Assembly: GCA_034769895.1 (NCBI GenBank)
Contig: CM068369.1
Coordinates: 429,499,479 to 429,563,478, forward strand
Length of the DNA stretch: 64,000 nucleotides
Source: Magicicada septendecula
Taxonomy: Eukaryota > Arthropoda > Insecta > Hemiptera > Cicadidae
Direction of reading: 5' to 3'
The notes under the pieces are model-generated. The model ran no database searches, was not told the origin of the DNA, and was given only the letters and a program-made list of their open reading frames with translations. How positions within the stretch are numbered: the first letter of the stretch is position 1; the number at the start of each line of letters is the position of its first letter. Both the position numbers and the translations under genes were made by a program. Shown one piece after another: positions 33,571 through 46,563 of the stretch.

Positions 33571-36500
33571 ATTTTCGATATTTACATTATGCGATTATTG
33601 GCATCGATATGTAACGAATATCGCATATAATTTAAGTGAGATAATAGAAATCGTCAAAATTTATTGTTTGTATGTTATAAAATAGTTTGTTGACGATTGC
33701 AATCACGTTCGTTATTATTTTTTTTACGAAAATGGTTTTAGCAATAATATAACTCCGATGTGTGCCTGTGACGCCAAACGTTGACGTTGTTAGGTTATCT
33801 GCAAACTAAAATTACTCACGGAACCAATATGGCTATAAAATAATACTCACTTTTTGTGAAATCCACTTAAAAACCAAGTCCAAGTAAGGCGTTACTATAC
33901 ACTTGCCTGTTACTATACGTTTCTCTCTTTTTGTGACAGATCTCGTTTTCCAACAGTACTCGTTTTTCACTAATATTCAGCTTTTGTGCAGATCACTGGA
34001 AAAACAACCAAATCGAAAAAAGGCAGTTTACTATACACGTCTCTAATTTTTTTTTGTAATTTACACTAAATTTGCTTCCAGTGAAGTTTTTGAGATACTA
34101 TTGAATAACACAAAAGAATATTTACCACCTAACGAATAATAATTCTTGTTTTCATTTGTTAATCATATTAACTTGTTAATCTAGTTAATCTTTCATTTGT
34201 TTTCGTTGTTTTTTTGTTTTAACCTTACTATTTAGAAATTATTGTATTTTTTATTTTACATTTTCTGTTGAGTTTTTGTTAAAAATACGTTATGTTCTTT
34301 GTTTTTAATGTTTTTTATTTCAAGGATTGTGTAGACACATTGAACGTCATACATTTACTAACCGTTGAAACCCCTACTTCATTCTGAGTAGTTAAAACAA
34401 AAAGAATATTTCCTTTTGTAAAGAGGGGTTACAAGTTAATTAAAACTAGGCTAAGGCCTAGAGAAGCTAAAAATTGCGCTGGATCCAGTAAGACGGGACT
34501 TGCAATAAAAACTCAAGAATTAAATAATTAACAATGGTTTTATTATTCTATCTCATAATATTAATAACAAAAAACAACAGTGATTTAGAATTCCCCTATT
34601 AAATGGTTAACTAAAAAAAAGTATATCCTCTCAACAAGGCCACCTGAAAATATAAACTGAATCCAAGAAAATAATTGCTATGTCACCATCAATGAATTGA
34701 AAATTTAAAATAATCATTAACCTCAAAATGAAACTCCCATTAAACTATTTCTTAAAATATAAAATTTATATCATATGTTACTTTTGAAATGCAGTATATA
34801 AATAGATAAAGGTAAATAATTTCATTCACAGTTACTATTAATAATTAAAATAATTATTCATCCAATTTAAATGAACTTTAAAGGTGACACTTACTATACT
34901 TGTTAAATAAAACAATTAATTTAAAGAAATGATCAGCCACGATTATTGAGATAGAATACTCGTCTACTGGTGTATATACATTCTAATAATAAAATCCCTA
35001 TATTCCACCAAAAGTACAGCAATGCATAATATTTATATATATATATATATATATATCCCCCAAAATGTACACAGAAATATACAGACATAACACGTTCCAC
35101 AAGACAAATTACATATACAATAGTATACAAATAATACAAATAGTATACATAAAGGTCTCTTGCCACGCCCTTTTTTTTATATTAGCCTTCTGGTGTATAT
35201 AAATTCTAAACTTCTTTTTTATAGGAATCCCAATTAGGATTAAAGATTTATTTCTATGAATGTACCCGCATGGTGTGGGTTAATTGCGTCATGTGTATGA
35301 TAAAGTATTGCATACAAATGTCCCCAGGACATTAAAATTTAAAACCAAGTGCCTAAGTGGCTAAGTGCTAAAATACTTAATTAAAGGTGAGAAATAAAAA
35401 AAGTTTAAAATAATTAACGCCCCCCAGTTACCATGATTAATATAAAGAATTTATATAGACTAAAATAGGGCCAATTAATGAAAGGGAAAAATTGCACAAT
35501 ATTAGCACCTTATATAAAAAAAATACATTTGTGTGTCAGAGACGGACATGTTTCTTCAATTTATAACCAGTCTCAACAACCTTGTTTCGACAAACAAGTT
35601 GAAAAGTGTTTCGACAGGCACAGCTTGGTTGAAACTAATTTAAAATAACACCTACCTCCCCAGTAATCTTTTTATACAAATGACCTAACCTGATTTTAAA
35701 ATAAGGGAAAATATATGTTTTTATGCATAGTAAATTAAACTTGAGAAAATAATAATAACAAAACTGACTTTAAATCTGTAGCGAAAGTACTATAAAGAAA
35801 TGAGTGGAAATGTAAGTTGGATGCTGTGTTGAACACATGTCAGTCTCTGAACTGACAATTTACTATACAGGTATTGAAATTTACAATTAATACTTAGTGT
35901 TCACACTAAACTGTCCCATCAATTGGGGATCCAAATGAATGTATACTGGTACCATGTTGATTCTACGTGTGAATATAAAATGGATATTTTTCACCTGCTT
36001 ATGTGTGCCCAGAAGGATGATTTCTTATTTATAGCGTGGCGATGGTGATTGGCATGTTGTTGCGGCCGTTGATCTCTTCGGTGTCGAGTGTGGAGCTTTA
36101 AGATGGCATTTCGTTCATTGGCAGTAGGACTTGTCTCTGTTCAGTGAACCCTATTGTCACACATTACATTTTTAGTGAGAGACCACACACAAATGCCCCC
36201 ACAGTTTGGACACCCTCCAAAATACATAAATAAAAACAACACCTAGTTGTGTTGTACATAATAAAACTTGGTAACATTATTTTGGCCAACATGCCTTACT
36301 TAAAAAGTTCTCTAACAATGATTCTTTATAACGCTTTATAACTTGAACCTCACTGAATGTGAGTTGCTTTTGCAATATAATAATTTATCTTGGCTCTGTG
36401 ACATCTTATGAACTTATTACTTTGAGTGAAATTGAGGTTACCACGTGGCGAAGAATTTATTTAAAACACATAGTTTTTTACTCCATAGAATTTGAGAATA

Positions 36501-37555
36501 CTACTACTTTGAATGTGACATGATTTACGTTTAAAACGTGCCTGAGTAAGTTCCCAATTATGTATGTATAAAGTTTTACTGTCATTGTAGCAAAACTTTA
36601 TACCACTTAATGACGACAGATTGTGTAACAGGTTAAGTGCTCAACCGAATCTCGTTACATCGGTGTTAATGAAAGTGTAAAATTAAATATATTGTGGTTA
36701 TTGTACTTTAGGTATTAAAGCCGAGATTCTGACACACCAATAATCAAGCTTTATTGGTTTATAAAAACTTTACGAACAATTACGTCTTTCACCATGCATG
36801 ATTCAACAAGTGGGGGCTTACTCAAGCTTACTAAAAAAAAACGTTTTCTCCTTTAAAAGTTTAGTATATAATTAATATAACGAAATCAAAACTTACCGCA
36901 GTCATTAAGAACTTATCTCATGTTTAAAAGAAGTCGACGCTAGATTTTCACACAAAACTCTCCACCGAAGAGATATTCTACGATGTCGTGAGTTAGGCTT
37001 CCATTTTGAGACAAACCTTAACAAAAGTTTTCGTTCGTTGTCCGTTTGTGAGGAAATTCTCACCAGGCTGCAGCACTGTTGTTTAAAAACTCAGCCGAGC
37101 TGCTGGAAAAACTCAGTAGATGGAAACACCGATCAAACGGTGAAAACTTGAAAACGGCAGCCTCTCCTATCCGCGGGTAGAGAGCAGCACTCCTAATTAC
37201 TTTAACTTTTGTACTGTCTTTACCGTCCAAAAAAAAAATGCCTATACATTTACTAAACTCGCGCTGAATCATTTGACTCAGCACACCGTGGTTTTTATTT
37301 CTTTAAACAGTAAGCTAAAAACCATTATTATCTGACCACACAAATGAAGACAAACACAATGTAACTAGAGTAATGTAACAACATTAATGGACAACACATA
37401 CACATACTTAAGCTTTACATCAAGAAATAGAATAATTAAAATTAGTACATTTCTTCTTCTTCTTCCTCACATCGTAGTGTATCGATACAATCCCATATTA
37501 AAAACGTCGAAAATGTAGTGCGAGTACGGATATTGGGAGAGTTCGAATATAATTT
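33571..37555. other. AT-rich DNA without recognisable gene
   Basis: No gene is recognised in about 4 kb. A short (TA)n tract lies near 35034-35055. The phrase ACTATACA recurs at several places between 33890 and 35870 without clear periodicity. Two related lines (CTGGTGTATATA near 34968 and 35192) lie about 220 bp apart. These may be remnants of an unrecognised repeat. Confidence 0.5.
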
Positions 37556-38108
37556 TGTTACAACATCACAGAACAATCTACGTGTTTGTCGAATGTTCCA
37601 GAAGAATCTCGATGTAACGCGTGTGGCGTACGTGCTTGTCGACGCATTTTCGAGAGGTTTCTCGAAGGGGCCAGCCGCGCGGACTATGTCAAGGCCGCAG
37701 TTAATTACGTAGTTCACACGAGCGCTAAGACGCAATTAGGAACATTCTGGTATGTGAGCGCAGGTATAAATACATGGCGGCAGCGGCCTTAAGTTTTAGT
37801 ATTAGTGCTATATATTGACAACGCGGTTCGAGAGTTATTGTCGGGCGAAATTACTGTGCGCGTTCAAGTGATTATTAGTTAAGTGTTGTGTTTTATAATC
37901 GGACGGTAATTGTAATACAATTGTGTTTAATTTTAGTGGGCATTTTATTGCGTGTGAACAATTTTTATTTGATTTGTTGTAGAGACTGTGTTGTTAATTA
38001 CGAACTGTTAACTGTGGAAATTAAAGCTGGTAATTAGTGACTTAATTGGTGTCTTGTATTTTGTTGTTTTCCACTGTACCTACGACGATCGAGTAGACCG
38101 TCGTAACA
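37556..38108 (+). repeat. 5' LTR of the Gypsy element
   Basis: Starts TGTTACAAC and ends GTCGTAACA, giving TGTTAC/GTAACA inverted ends. Positions 37670-38108 align without gaps to 42784-43222. The 5' boundary is set from the terminal inverted bases, because the matching part of the 3' LTR is missing. Confidence 0.75.
37765..37772 (+). promoter_or_regulatory. TATA box in the 5' LTR
   Basis: TATAAATA within CAGGTATAAATACATGG, conserved in the 3' LTR at 42879-42886 and, as TATAAATGC, in the diverged LTR near 55530. It is a plausible core promoter for the genomic transcript. Confidence 0.65.
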
Positions 38109-38109
38109 G

Positions 38110-38127
38110 TGGTGTCAGAAGTGGGAT
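38110..38127 (+). other. Primer binding site, tRNA-Leu type
   Basis: TGGTGTCAGAAGTGGGAT begins two bases after the LTR. It is complementary to the conserved 3' end of a tRNA-Leu (including CCA), which would prime minus-strand synthesis. Confidence 0.75.
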
Positions 38128-38197
38128 AGAACGGTTAACAGTGGAAACAGTGGACACTTTATACAAGACGAGTGTAATTCGTAATTAATCGGTAAAT

Positions 38198-39486
38198 ATG
38201 GATCCCAGTCAGATGATGGAAGAATTTCCAAACGCTGCTGCGGCAGATACAGGAAGAAGCATAAAGACGACAAAAAGAAGAACGAAGACAAGAAAGAGAA
38301 GAGGCAGAAAAACGACAAGACGAGAAAGCGGAAGCGATACAGAAAACTCTCCTAATAGAGACAGAGGAACGACGACGACAGGAGGCAGAGGAATGGAAGC
38401 GTGAAACAGAAGACATCAAAGCAATAATACTGGAGCAGAAACAGATGCAAGAACATAGTACCGCGGAATTGGGTCTCCTACGGGGTGAGCTTAATAAACA
38501 AGTTACTAAAATATCGGAGGTACAAGAATCAATGACATTAAAAATAGCTGAAGTAGAAAAATCTGTCTCGAGTGTTGAAGAATCGATGCTCACAAAAGTA
38601 TCTAGAAGAAACCATGTAAAATAAAATATCTGCAGTAGAAAACTTAATGGCAAACATAAGAGAGCAGTTCCTGAAGTTACAACCAAAACAACTTTGTGAA
38701 CAGACTGTACCAATGATAAAGACGGAGAAAGACACAGAAAATAAGTCAATAGAGAAGGTCACCTCGCCTGCGGTTGGGACAGTTCATGTCAAGGCCCCAA
38801 TCTTTGATGAAAGCCCGCACTGGGCGACGTATTTACGCCAATTCGAAGCTGCTGCATGTGCAAATAATTGGACGGAGAAAGACAAGGCAGTTTCACTCGT
38901 TCTCTCATTAAAAGGACCCGCGGCAGAACTACTACAGAAAGTGTCACCTGACAGTCAAAACATCTATGCCGAATTGATAAAAGCTCTGGAATTACGGTAT
39001 GGTGATAAACATTTGCGAGATGTGTACTGCACCCAGTTGAGAGCAAGGCGACAGCATGCCGGGGAGAGCCTTCAAGAGTTTGAAGCAAGTATCGACAGAC
39101 TAATTAGACTGGCCTATCCTGAAGCGCCAGAAGATTTTCGAACGAGTTTTGCGATGCAGACATTTACTGCCGGTGTCCGAGATAACGAACTACAGCAAGT
39201 GTTACGAATGGCAAGACACCAGAATAGTGCGGCCGCCCTGGTACATGCTTTGCAATTTGAGGCCGCCAAATCAGCGTCTGGTTGGACAAGTCATAAATTG
39301 CGCGCGCTAAAAGATCGCGACGGCACAGACGATGAGGAAGAAGAATAAGGAACAGAGACTCGACGGTCGGCGCCACAGAATAAAATAAGAAAGGATGGAA
39401 GACCGAAGTGTTATAGATGTGGGAAACCTGGACATCTACAACGAGATTGTCGGGTTAGAATTCAGCAGCAGGGAAACGAGCAATAG
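38198..39486 (+). pseudogene. Gypsy gag, broken
   Basis: ATG at 38198 (MDPSQMMEEF). A frameshift near 38230 and an in-frame TAA shortly after interrupt a highly charged Glu/Gln/Arg-rich region, predicted coiled coil, to about 38600. A TAA near 38620 follows. The frame 38647-39348 carries the retrotransposon gag (capsid-like) domain, with FDESPHWATYLRQFEAAA, LRYGDKHLRDVY and QFEASIDRLIRLAYP-type motifs. A TAA at 39346-39348 precedes a CCHC knuckle (CYRCGKPGHLQRDC, 39409-39450) in the same frame. The natural stop is about 39484. Gag would form particles and bind the RNA. Confidence 0.85.
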
Positions 39487-39503
39487 TCGGTACAACGGGG
39501 CGT

Positions 39504-42500
39504 GTGCTGACTAACTGGATGAACGAAGCCCCTAGACAATACGCAATTTCTACACTTCTGAAAAACAGCGGGAGCTTGGTAGTTACCGGATTTGTTCAAG
39601 AAAGGCCAACCTCGATTACAGTTGACACAGGCGCAACAGTTTCTATTGTGCGCCCCGACGTGGTGAAAGATTTAAAACCAACCTGGTGCTCTTGCAGCTT
39701 GAGAACAGCTACTGGACGGCCTGTAAAAGTGTATGGAAAAGTGGAGATACATCTACGCCTCGGTCGATTTGAGTTTAATCAAGTACTTGTTGCAGACATT
39801 GTGGATGAAACAATTCTTGGTGTGGACGTTATGAACGCATACGGATGTATAGTCGACTTCAAAAACAATGTCTTGAGAATCGGAGGCGAAGAGGTAATGC
39901 TATCAACAATGACGATAGCAGAAAAATCGATGGACGCCATAAACCAAGTGGCCGTAACTGTTCCGCCAAACTCCGAAAAGATCATCATGGTAGATACTAG
40001 GGGCAACCAGTGCTCTATATTCGAAACCCAGGTAGTCAGCACACCGGGCATACTAATTGCCAGAAGTTTAGTAAAACCTGACGAAATCGGAAATGTACCT
40101 ATTACAGTGGCGAATATTTTGGATCAAGCTATCACTTTACAAAGCAATACGCTCCTAGGCAAATTGACTCCTGTGGCCTGGGTAGCCGGAATGACGCAAC
40201 GAAGATCCAGTGCTTCGGATAATTCCAAATTACCAGAGGAACTGCAAGAATTATTGAACATATCTTCTAACGACCTCTCAAGTGGTGAGGTAAAAGAACT
40301 CAGACAGTTTTTACATGAATTCAAAGATTGTTTTGCAGTTCGGGGACAGTCACTGGAAAGAACCTCTCTTGTGCAACATCGCATCAATACCGGGGACACA
40401 ACACCGATACGCCAACCTCCTCGAAGGCCTCCATTATCTAAACAAGAGGAAATGTCTCGGTTAGTACAGGACATGTTGACAGAGGGAGTAATCGAACTTT
40501 CGTCAAGTGCTTGGTATTGGTATTCTCTTGTAGTGCTGGTAGCGAAGAAGGATGGTGGATTGCGTTTCTGCGTAGACTACCGGAGGTTAAATGACGTTAC
40601 AAAGAAAGACTGCTATCCATTACCTCGCGTTGACGATACACTCGACACGTTGTCCAGAGCACAGTGGTTTTCCACATTGGGCCTGCAGAGTGGATATTGG
40701 CAAGTGGGTCTTCATCAAGAAGACAAGGAAAAGACCGCTTTCTCGACCACAAGTGGCTATACCAATTTAACGTCATGCCATTTGGACTCTAATGCACCGG
40801 CAACATTTGAAAGATTGATGGACCTGGTACTCCGAGGCCTGACATGGAAAACTTGCCTTGTTTATTTAGACGATATCATAGTTATCGGGAAGACTTTCGA
40901 AGACCTTTGGAAAACCTTAAGAAGGTTATAACTAGAATTCACGGTGCCCAACTTAAGATGAGCCCGAAGAAGTGTTCTCTATTCCAGAAGGAAGTACAGT
41001 ATCTGGGCCATCTGGTTTCGGCAGCGGGTGTTAGCATGAATCCTAATAAAGTAGACACCGTAAGAGACTGGCCAGTGCCGAAGAGTAAACACGAAGTTCG
41101 GAGTTTCCTGCGGTTATGTTCATATTACAGACGTTTTTGTGAAAGGCTTCGCTACTATTGCTAAACCACTACATGAGCTAACAGAAAATAAACGAAACTT
41201 CCAGTGGTCGAGGGAGTGTGATCAAGCATTTAGGACTTTGAAAATTGCATTATGTTCGCAGCCAATTCTCGCTTTCCCAGATTCCGAAGGGAAGTACATG
41301 GTGGACACAGACGCAAGCAATACTGGTCTAGAAGCAGTTTTGTCTCAAGTTCAAAACGGTGAAGAACGAGTAATAGCGTATTACAGCAAGACACTTTCTA
41401 AACCGGAGAGAAATTATTGCGTCAGAAGAAGAGAGGTGCTGGCAATCGTCCGAGCGTTGGAGCACTTCCATAAATACCTCTATGGGAGAGAGTTTTCACT
41501 ACGCACTGACCATGCCGCGCTTTCATGGCTCTTAAGATTTAAAAATCCGGAAGAACAGTTGGCAAGGTGGCTTGAACGTCTGCAAGAGTACAACTTCAAG
41601 GTACAACATTGACGGGGGCGCCTGCATGGTAATGCAGATGACTTATCACGAAGACCGTGTCCGGAAGACTGCCGACATTGCAATAGAAAGGAAGAACAAA
41701 ACTCAAGCGAACATGTTCAAGCCATCACTGTAGATTTCCTGGCTGACGGGTGGACAACACAAGACTGTCGACAAGAACAGATGACTGATGAAGACATTGG
41801 ACCGATCTTGACAGCAAAAGAGGAAGGTCGCCGCCCGGATTGGCAAGATATCTGCCATGGTTCGGAAGTGCTGAAGGGCTACTGGGCACAATGGGAATCT
41901 CTCACCTTAGAAAACGGATTGCTGAAAAGGGCTTGGAAAAGTGGAGATGGACGAGTCGTGGTCATGCAATTGGTAGTTCCCCGAAGTAAAGTGCAGTCTG
42001 TTTTGAAGGAGATGCATGATGGAACATCTGGAGGCCATCTTGGCGTTAACAAAATCCTTGACAGAATACGGAAGCGATTCTATTGGCTTCATCTTCGCCA
42101 CGACATAGAGGAATGGGTTCGGACGTGTGAAATATGTTCTGCAAGCAAGGGCCCACAAAGCAGAAGCAGGGTAAAAATGAGACAATATAACGTTGGACTG
42201 TGTTTCGAGAGAATTGGCATAGACATTGCTGGACCATTCCCAGTTACTGACGATGGAAACCGGTACATCATGGTTGTAGGTGACTACTTTACTAAGTGGG
42301 TGGAAGCCTACGCAATTCCAAATCAGGAGGTTACCACTGTGGCAAAGCAGTTAGTTCACAACTTCTGTTACCGTTATGGAGCTCCTATGGAAATCCATAC
42401 GGATCAAGGGAGAAATTTCGAATCAGGAGTGTTTAAAGAATTATGCCGTCTACTCGGAATTCGAAAGACCAGGACAACGTCTCTGCATCCTCAGTCGGAC

Positions 42501-42783
42501 GGAATGGTTGAGAGATTCAATAGGACACTTGAGCAGCATCTTTCGAAGGTTGTTGACGAGAACCAAACAGACTGGGACCAATGTATACCACTATTCCTCA
42601 TGGCGTATAGATCATCAGTACACGACACAACCGGCATGACTCCAGCAAAATTGGTGTTTGGGAGTGAGATTCGTCTTCCTGGGGACTTAATGTTCGGATC
42701 ACCTAAGACTCAGTCCCAAGAGCCACAGAACTATTACTCGCAATTAGAAAACAAACTGCGAGAAATGAATCGCTTGGTAAGGC
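39504..42783 (+). pseudogene. Gypsy pol: protease, RT, RNase H, integrase, broken
   Basis: Frame 39504-40931 holds the aspartic protease (ITVDTGATVSIV, about 39615) and RT (KKDGGLRFCVDYRRLND; catalytic YLDDII, 40862-40879). Within the RT a short stretch near 40760-40790 is read in a wrong frame between two compensating indels. Frameshifts near 40900 and 41140 divide the RT end from RNase H (VDTDASNTGLEAVL; RTDHAALSWLL). A TGA at 41610-41612 follows VQH. The integrase (41781-42781) keeps its HHCC zinc region, IDIAGPFP, HTDQGRNFES and HPQSDGMVERFNR, so the DDE triad is visible. The end of integrase is lost in the deletion at 42784. Confidence 0.88.
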
Positions 42784-43222
42784 GCCAGCCGCGCGGACTA
42801 TGTCAAGGCCGCAGTTAATTACGTAGTTCACACGAGCGCTAAGACGCATTTAGGAACATTCTGGTATGTGAGCGCAGGTATAAATACATGGCGGCAGCGG
42901 CCTTAATTTTCAGTATTAGTGCTGTATATTGACAGCGCGGTTCGAGAGTTATTGTCGAGCGAAATTACTGTGCGCGTTCAAGTTGTTATTAGTTAAGTGT
43001 TGTGTTTTATAATCGGACGGTAATTGTAATACAATTGTGTTTAATTTTAGTGGACATTTTATTGCGTGTGAACAATTTTTATTTGATTTGTTGTAGAGAC
43101 TGTGTTGTTAATTATGAACTGTTAACTGTGGAAATTAAAGCTGGTAATTAATGACTTAATTGGTGTCTTGTATTTTGTTGTTTTCCACTGTACCTACGAC
43201 GATCGAGTATACCGTCGTAACA
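42784..43222 (+). repeat. 3' LTR of the Gypsy element, first 114 bp missing
   Basis: Collinear with 37670-38108 for 439 bp without indels and ending in the same GTCGTAACA. The start at GCCAGCCGCGCGG is a deletion junction: both sides share GGCGCCAG/GGGGCCAG-like bases, suggesting microhomology-mediated loss. Confidence 0.9.
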
Positions 43223-43470
43223 ATATAATATTTAAATTGTCTATAGAGTATCATATTATATTACGCGTATATTAATATATACTGTACTCAGCATTACATA
43301 CGAAGGCGAGACATGTCAGCTACGCAGAGGCAAGAGAAAGTATCACGTGATATGTCTGGCAGTAAGTGCCAGTTAATCGTTTCGCTTACATGAGTGCAGT
43401 TCGATACATTACTCTAGTTACATTCAGTTCGTGTCACGCTTTTGTTGTATTTGTTGTTGCAGTGAATCAT

Positions 43471-43563
<93 letters not shown>

Positions 43564-46563
43564 GCTCAATGCGCTTTCACTTTTCGCCGTCGTAAAAACA
43601 CGCGCTTACTATTTTGAACATAGTTTATTTATTATTATATATATTTCTATATTACATAATTTTCCAGTTATCAGTAAAATTACGAAAATCCCGAGTACAC
43701 TATTCCTTTTTTTAAATTAAAATAACAACTGAAGTGCATATAGTCATACAATAAACACAAAAAATTCCAAACATTCGGAGTGGGATTAAATTTTTATTTA
43801 ATTTGCCTACTGGCTGGATGTTTACAATTTTTTAACATTTTGAATCTCTTTGTAAGTTCTTGGATCTAAGCTTCTTAAATTTCCAAAACTGTACACTACG
43901 TTTAGGTTCTGGATAAAAGTCTCATTAATTTGAAACCCTCACATGGAAGTTGCGATTTAACAATATTACAAACCACTTTTTTGCTCTTACGTTCTAAAAT
44001 TTTTAAATGTTTAAAACTAAATTCAGATTGCGATTAAAGTTACCTTTAATTTGATAACTCACATGAAGTTTTTCGATTTTTGACATCCTCATATTTTTGC
44101 CTCCCGCCCTTTATTTTGTGGGGGGGGATTATTCTCAGAAACAATAGGTATCTTTAGGGTAAAAAATATGGACACTCATGCCAAGTTGAATAAAAATCGT
44201 GAAAAATGAAAATGCATTCCAAAGTTATAGTGAGACATACCCCAATCAGACAGACAAATGTCAAACTGTAGAGTTAAAACTGAGAACTCGCTTCGCTCGT
44301 TGAATCTTATGATGTTGTAATATTATATTGGCTATTACAGTGTATTACTTACAATATGTTGTGTTATTACCACAAATTACTTTAATAATTATTACATTAT
44401 TAACAATACGTGCTTCGCAAGAAAGTGGCACATAATCATGAAGGCCGATAACTGGAATCACAGATCCGTAAAGAAGCCTCGTCGACGGATCGAAGAATGA
44501 TATGCTTGAATATTGTGATGCGGTAAACTAGACCTCATGCACGGCCCGCCTCATGGCGCCTGAGAAGCCGTTCAGCCAGCAGTAAAACGACAGATTCTAA
44601 TGACGTAGGTGATACAAATGTGTGAACGTGTGTGTGTGTGTGTGTGAGGGAGGGGGAGAGAGAGGGGAGAATATAATAGCAATAAATTAAATTTACTTGA
44701 GCAAGTAATAAATCTGAGTATAGACCTAGCGGTAGATTTTAAACATGCATAGAGATGCACAGTGGAAAAAATACCTCTTTCCGAGTCTAACAGATTTTTC
44801 ATCAATTTCGCAAATGCGTACAACAGTCTTTACACAGTGTTTAATATGTGAATATCGGTTGCAACAAACCTGGCGAGAACATCAGAAACATGCTAGTTTC
44901 GTAGTGAAATGAATCGAGTGGTAGAGAGAGGTAGAGTGTAAGTGGAACAACGAAATGTTGTGCGTTGTCTCCCATCTTCAGACACCTTATGCTATACTTG
45001 TAGGTGGGGGTAATTCTTTACTTGGCTCGCGTATTGCACCACTCACGAACAGCTGTCAGGTGTTTTTCTTTTTAATACAATTCAGTAAAAATTAAATTCT
45101 ATCCTTACCTTGACGTTTTAGAATGCGTAGTTGCACACTCAAGCTACTTGTCCCTGGCAGTCATGAAATTTGTAGTAGGACTATAGGACAGGTGTTCTAA
45201 GCGTATCTCGCACAAGACCTCTTAAATTTTTTGGTAAGTCAGACATTAGAACTAACCCCCTGCTGTCATTATGAGGTTAGAGCACTGACCATCCCATCAA
45301 CAATGACCTGGGTAAAGATTATACCTCACTTTTCATCAGGGTACCGCACATCACGTTTGAACTGTCTGTTTCAACTGAAAGAGGCAGGCAATTCTGGATA
45401 CCATTAAACGTTTGAAACATAAGTCTTGATAATAGTAAAATGAATTAGGTTGTAAATACGTATTTCTTAGTATATTGTGATACACTAGGGCAACCCTTTT
45501 GAAGAAGCCTATATAAAATATCTAGTTACTAAAACCATGTCAGCTTTTCAGAGAAAGCGAGGGAAAGTTCCTAAATTCCGTTCACTGGCAACGTCGGCGA
45601 GATTGACTGAATCTTCTCCTTTCGGAGATTATCACACCACTGATATGGCCTGTCAGCTAGCTCAGAGAAATCTGAGGCTTGTTACCACGACAGAGAGTAG
45701 TCCGCGCAAACATTGTTTATTACTGGTTAACATTTGCGGAGCCGGGTAGCATGTAGCAGGGTTATTACTTCACAGAGTTGCCACGGATCTCGCTGAACGT
45801 GTTATGTGCATGTTGTGTGTTGTTAAGTGCAATAAACTGAAGGAAAGAACTAAGCGTAGGATTGAAACAAGATGGTGAAAGTCCGTTGTTCGATGTTGTC
45901 TTTATTGAAGGCTTTGTCGAACCTAATAAACATGGATTTACTGATATTTTAATAAATGGCGTTACATTACCGAGAAAAAAGTATGAAAAACGGACATAAT
46001 GAATTTTATTGTTTTAGTAAGGTTTCATCAGTTTATATCCTTCTTTTCCATCGTTAGTTATCTTTTAAACGATTGTTGTAGCTCATTTTTTATTACAGTT
46101 CAAAATCACTATTATTTTCTAAAGTAAAATGTGTATTGTTCACCTCTTCAAAATATTTAAATATCTTTTCATTGTACCTGAGTAATTGATTAATACCAAT
46201 TTTAAGTAAAAGTTAATTTATAATAATGCAGGCTACTTACTCACATAATTTCTTTGTTGTTCAGTTTCCTCATTAAAGCCATTGAAAATTTCGATTCATG
46301 TCGTCGATTTCTTGTTCCTGTTTTTATAAAATTATCATAGTAAATCTTTCACAGACAAGTTTATTTGTTTTTATTAGGAAGACTTTCGTACAATGGTTTC
46401 AATATTAATTACGTTTTTCAATACACAAATACAATAGGGCCTCCAATATAAATAAATAAACTACGTACTACGCTCAACGACAGCGGATTCCGCTCAAAAC
46501 TGTTCGTTCGTGTGATTCAAGGTCGCTTGTTAACACGTAATAAGAGAATTTTTATATCGGATT
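43223..46563. other. AT-rich DNA without recognisable gene
   Basis: Apart from the (CT)n tract (43474-43562), a short (GT)n with G-rich flank near 44626-44670 and a G8 run near 44122, nothing is recognised. A small plus-strand frame at 45537-45749 (70 codons) has no known relatives that I recall. Confidence 0.55.
43474..43562. repeat. (CT)n microsatellite
   Basis: About 89 bp of TC dinucleotides with one TTTC interruption near 43501. Confidence 0.97.

Larger units (their letters stand above)
37556..43222 (+). mobile_element. Ty3/Gypsy LTR retrotransposon, defective
   Basis: Layout: 5' LTR (37556-38108), tRNA-Leu-type primer site, gag with coiled coil and zinc knuckle, then pol in the order protease, RT, RNase H, integrase, which defines Ty3/Gypsy, and a truncated 3' LTR (42784-43222). 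No envelope-like frame is present. The shared 439 bp of the LTRs differ at about a dozen sites by eye (about 3%), yet coding is broken by many lesions. The end of pol and the first 114 bp of the 3' LTR are deleted, with integrase sequence running straight into mid-LTR at 42784. Flanking bases give no clear target duplication. Confidence 0.9.

Noticed and set aside
37541..37560. Target duplication for the Gypsy element
   Set aside because: AATTT before the 5' LTR and ATATA after the 3' LTR do not match.
38159..38749. 196-codon minus-strand frame
   Set aside because: It is the antisense shadow of the Gypsy gag coiled-coil region, rich in Ser/Cys/Phe as expected from Glu/Lys codons read backwards.
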